Below are positions 5,184 to 6,850 of a stretch of DNA of 6,850 nucleotides, one piece after another. This DNA is from RUG563 sp964423675. Its GTDB lineage: Bacteria; Bacillota; Clostridia; Christensenellales; Aristaeellaceae. A program made the translations under genes and the position numbers. Every line of letters starts with the position of its first letter. Within the stretch, counting starts at the first letter, position 1. The stretch spans positions 1 through 6,850 of the forward strand of contig CAYRFP010000067.1 in the NCBI GenBank assembly GCA_964423675.1. The letters run 5' to 3'. The notes beneath the pieces were generated by a model, which had not been told where the DNA came from, ran no database searches, and saw only the letters and a list, made by a program, of their open reading frames with translations.

Positions 5184-6737
5184 ATGGATTTAATCAAAAC
5201 CCTAATGGTTTACATGATGCTGGTAGTATCCGGAGCAACGGAAGCTTCGCCAGCGCTTACGCCCATTCCACCCCAGAGTCTGCCTTCCGAAACCCCGGCG
5301 CTGGTTGAAACGGCATTGCCGACAGCTGAGGCCATTATCACGCCCTCTATCGCGCCTACGGCAACCGTTACGCCCTTTTTCACCCTCTCGCCTACTGCCA
5401 CGCCCGTTGCATATACCACCCTGCAAATCGGCGATCGAGGCGAGGACGTGAAAAAACTTCAGCGGCGCCTGACAGAGCTTGGCTATCTGAACGATAAAAT
5501 TGATGGCATTTTCGGTCAGAACACTAAAAAGGCCGTGGAGCGGTTTCAGTATTACAACGATTTAACCCAGGACGGAAAAGCCGGCAAAAATACGCTGACC
5601 AAGCTTTACGAAAGTAAAAATGTCGTGACTGCCCCGCCGGATATCACGCCCAATCCCACTGTGACGCTTCAGCCAGCAGTGGCCGTGCAGGTCTATTATG
5701 TGGATCAATCCGGCTTGCTGCTGCATCAAATGGCCGTGAATTGCTACGGCACCACAACCATTTATGCCAACAATACCTTTGTCGGTAACGAATACTCGCT
5801 GATTTCCTCCGGTGCCGTTACCGTGAACATCCGCAATGGCGTGGCAACCCCGTCTTCCGTTACTTTCCGCTATCAGCGCAGCGCCACGGTTACCCCCACA
5901 AAGTATGCTGACCTGCCCGTGGTTTACGAAACGCGGGAAGGAAAGCTGATGCATTCCACCTATGTCCGGCTGCCGTACAACGCCGTATCCACGGTGTATG
6001 CGGACGGAGCTTTGATTCCTACAGGATACTCCCTGGCCAGCAGCAGTCCCGTCAGTGTGGCTGTAAACATCAACGGCGTCTGTTCCCCCGCTTCCATTAC
6101 CTTTATCCTGGAGCAAACGGCCACAGAAGTTCCCACAGAAGCGCCGACTCCTGTTCCAACCGAACAGCCTACTGCTGTCCCCACGGAAGAACCCACTGAG
6201 AAGCCTACTGCTGTTCCTACAGAAGAACCCACGGCAGAACCCACCGAGGAACCTACCACTGTGCCTACAGAAGAACCTACCGAAGCGCCTACTGCTGAAC
6301 CTACCGTAGAGCCCACAGATGAACCAACCGCTATCCCAACCGATGAGCCTACCACAGAACCCACTGCGGAGCCTACGGAAGAGCCCACCCCCACGCCTGT
6401 TCCAGAGCCGCTGACACTGGCCGGAAGTGTCACCGTCCTCAACAACGATGCGCGAACGCTGCCCTGGTACCGTAGTGAAACAGATACGATCTTCATCAGT
6501 CTGCAAAACCTGTCTCTTGTCGCCGGATGGGATTACGCCAACGGACAAGGAATAATCCTGGGGCATCGTGTGTCCGTATCGACGGAGCAGTTGCTGCTGG
6601 ATGATCAGCCCCAGCCTATCACCCACTGCATCCAATGGAAGGATGATATCTATCTTGACGACGCCTTCCTGACCATGCTGGACTGTACAGTCTCTGTGCA
6701 AGGCGGCGAATTGCATCTCGCTTTCCCCCAGGAATAA
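5184..6737 (+). CDS. Exported peptidoglycan-binding protein with MucBP-like repeats, Pro/Thr spacer and stalk-like C-terminal domain
   Basis: The 517-residue protein starts after AAAGGAG (5169-5175), 8 bases from the ATG. Residues 1-20 are a short export signal (Lys5, then LMVYMMLVV). A Pro/Thr-rich linker (about 22-78) leads to a peptidoglycan-binding domain of the PG_binding_1 type (79-143), with IGDRGEDVKKLQRRLTELGY and the typical DGIFGQNTKKAVERFQ. Two copies of a MucBP-like beta domain follow (167-231 and 244-309), each with an aromatic/acidic start, a central YA-G-Y-L core and a Ser/Ala-S-(V/I)TF end. Residues 312-408 are an acidic four-residue PT repeat. The last part (411-515) resembles the copper amine oxidase N-terminal-like stalk domain common in Firmicutes secreted proteins. 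No LPXTG or membrane anchor follows, so retention would be through peptidoglycan binding. The role is probably structural or adhesive; no catalytic motif is visible. It may be cotranscribed with the ATP-grasp gene. Confidence 0.8.
   Translation: MDLIKTLMVYMMLVVSGATEASPALTPIPPQSLPSETPALVETALPTAEAIITPSIAPTATVTPFFTLSPTATPVAYTTLQIGDRGEDVKKLQRRLTELGYLNDKIDGIFGQNTKKAVERFQYYNDLTQDGKAGKNTLTKLYESKNVVTAPPDITPNPTVTLQPAVAVQVYYVDQSGLLLHQMAVNCYGTTTIYANNTFVGNEYSLISSGAVTVNIRNGVATPSSVTFRYQRSATVTPTKYADLPVVYETREGKLMHSTYVRLPYNAVSTVYADGALIPTGYSLASSSPVSVAVNINGVCSPASITFILEQTATEVPTEAPTPVPTEQPTAVPTEEPTEKPTAVPTEEPTAEPTEEPTTVPTEEPTEAPTAEPTVEPTDEPTAIPTDEPTTEPTAEPTEEPTPTPVPEPLTLAGSVTVLNNDARTLPWYRSETDTIFISLQNLSLVAGWDYANGQGIILGHRVSVSTEQLLLDDQPQPITHCIQWKDDIYLDDAFLTMLDCTVSVQGGELHLAFPQE
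5682..6110 (+). repeat. Two diverged MucBP-like domain repeats
   Basis: The first copy covers 5682-5876 (residues 167-231) and the second 5913-6110 (residues 244-309). They align through VYY/VVY, G-LL/G-KLM, TIYA/TVYA, the YSLISS/YSLASS core, and VTF/ITF. The protein similarity is clear while the DNA has diverged, so the duplication is old rather than recent. Confidence 0.65.
6117..6407 (+). repeat. Twelve-base-period repeat encoding an acidic Pro/Thr spacer
   Basis: About 24 units of four codons encode variations of E-x-P-T (for example PTEEPTAEPTEEP). Third-codon positions differ widely (CCT, CCC, CCA; ACT, ACC, ACG, ACA), so the array is degenerate at DNA level. It encodes a rigid, extended, negatively charged stalk between the MucBP-like domains and the C-terminal domain. 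It may be glycosylated on Thr in the cell, which is inference. Confidence 0.9.
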
Positions 6738-6747
6738 AAAACGCGTC

Positions 6748-6786
6748 ACGAGGAAATCCACCAAAGGCAGGATTTCCTCGTTTTTT
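6748..6786 (+). terminator. Intrinsic terminator after the surface-protein gene
   Basis: An 11-base-pair stem CGAGGAAATCC (6749-6759) / GGATTTCCTCG (6770-6780), extendable by one A-T pair, encloses a 10-base loop and is followed by TTTTTT (6781-6786). It lies 10 bases after the stop codon. On the other strand the run TTTTTT is seven bases away from the stem, so some bidirectional function is possible. Confidence 0.92.
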
Positions 6787-6805
6787 ATTTTCAAAAACAG
6801 TCAAA

Positions 6806-6824
6806 CAAAAAGCCGTGCTTTTTG
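6806..6824. terminator. Short hairpin, possibly a terminator for a gene beyond the right edge
   Basis: CAAAAAGC (6806-6813) and GCTTTTTG (6817-6824) pair perfectly around a 3-base loop. Read on the minus strand the U-rich arm could end transcription of a converging gene to the right of the window. The stem is short and A-T rich, and no such gene is visible, so this is tentative. Nothing else is recognisable in 6787-6850. Confidence 0.25.
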
Positions 6825-6850
6825 CTGTGTGCTGATAAGACAGTAATTTG

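Noticed and set aside
5562..6794. A 410-residue minus-strand open frame antisense to the surface-protein gene, and a Val-Gly-Ser repeat frame at 5960-6496
   Set aside because: Both reflect the Pro/Thr repeat read backwards; the plus-strand gene has a ribosome binding site, signal segment, clear domains and a terminator.

Overview
The window looks like a chromosomal segment of a low-GC-phylum Gram-positive bacterium (Firmicutes/Bacillota, most likely a Clostridia-type anaerobe) with a fairly balanced to GC-rich genome. The evidence is the L7Ae-family protein - rpsL - rpsG - fusA - tuf gene order, strong AGGAGG-type ribosome binding sites before every gene, sigma-A-like promoters, and a secreted peptidoglycan-binding protein with Pro/Thr-rich spacers. 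A closer placement (for example Christensenellales-like) would be a guess.

Region 1 (1-3734, minus strand) is the translation 'str' operon. Read in transcription order it is an L7Ae-family K-turn-binding protein (3468-3734), S12 (2947-3321), S7 (2292-2762), EF-G (132-2204) and the first 18 codons of EF-Tu (1-55, cut by the window edge). The gaps between genes are 146, 184, 87 and 76 bases. The first two are long for this operon and hold hairpins. A strong promoter (TTGACA-17-TATCAT, 3826-3798) drives the operon. Its -10 box sits inside a 7+7 inverted repeat, and the predicted 5' leader folds into a hairpin before the first ribosome binding site. rpoC, the usual upstream neighbour in Firmicutes, is absent here.

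Region 2 (3735-4079) is a 345-base divergent intergenic region. It carries the operon promoter, a weak terminator-like hairpin, and a TATAAT promoter for the plus-strand gene.

Region 3 (4080-6737, plus strand) has two genes. The first encodes a 335-residue ATP-grasp protein of the sugar-transferase-associated type, probably linked to cell-surface polymer synthesis. The second encodes a 517-residue exported protein: a signal segment, a peptidoglycan-binding domain, two MucBP-like repeats, a 97-residue acidic Pro/Thr spacer and a C-terminal stalk-like domain. A strong intrinsic terminator follows at 6748-6786. Together they suggest a small cell-envelope unit next to the translation operon.

I found no clear novel defence, mobile or CRISPR-like system. 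The points most worth a second look are a natural Arg at the streptomycin-resistance position 88 of S12, the promoter dyad and leader hairpin of the str operon, and the architecture of the surface protein.
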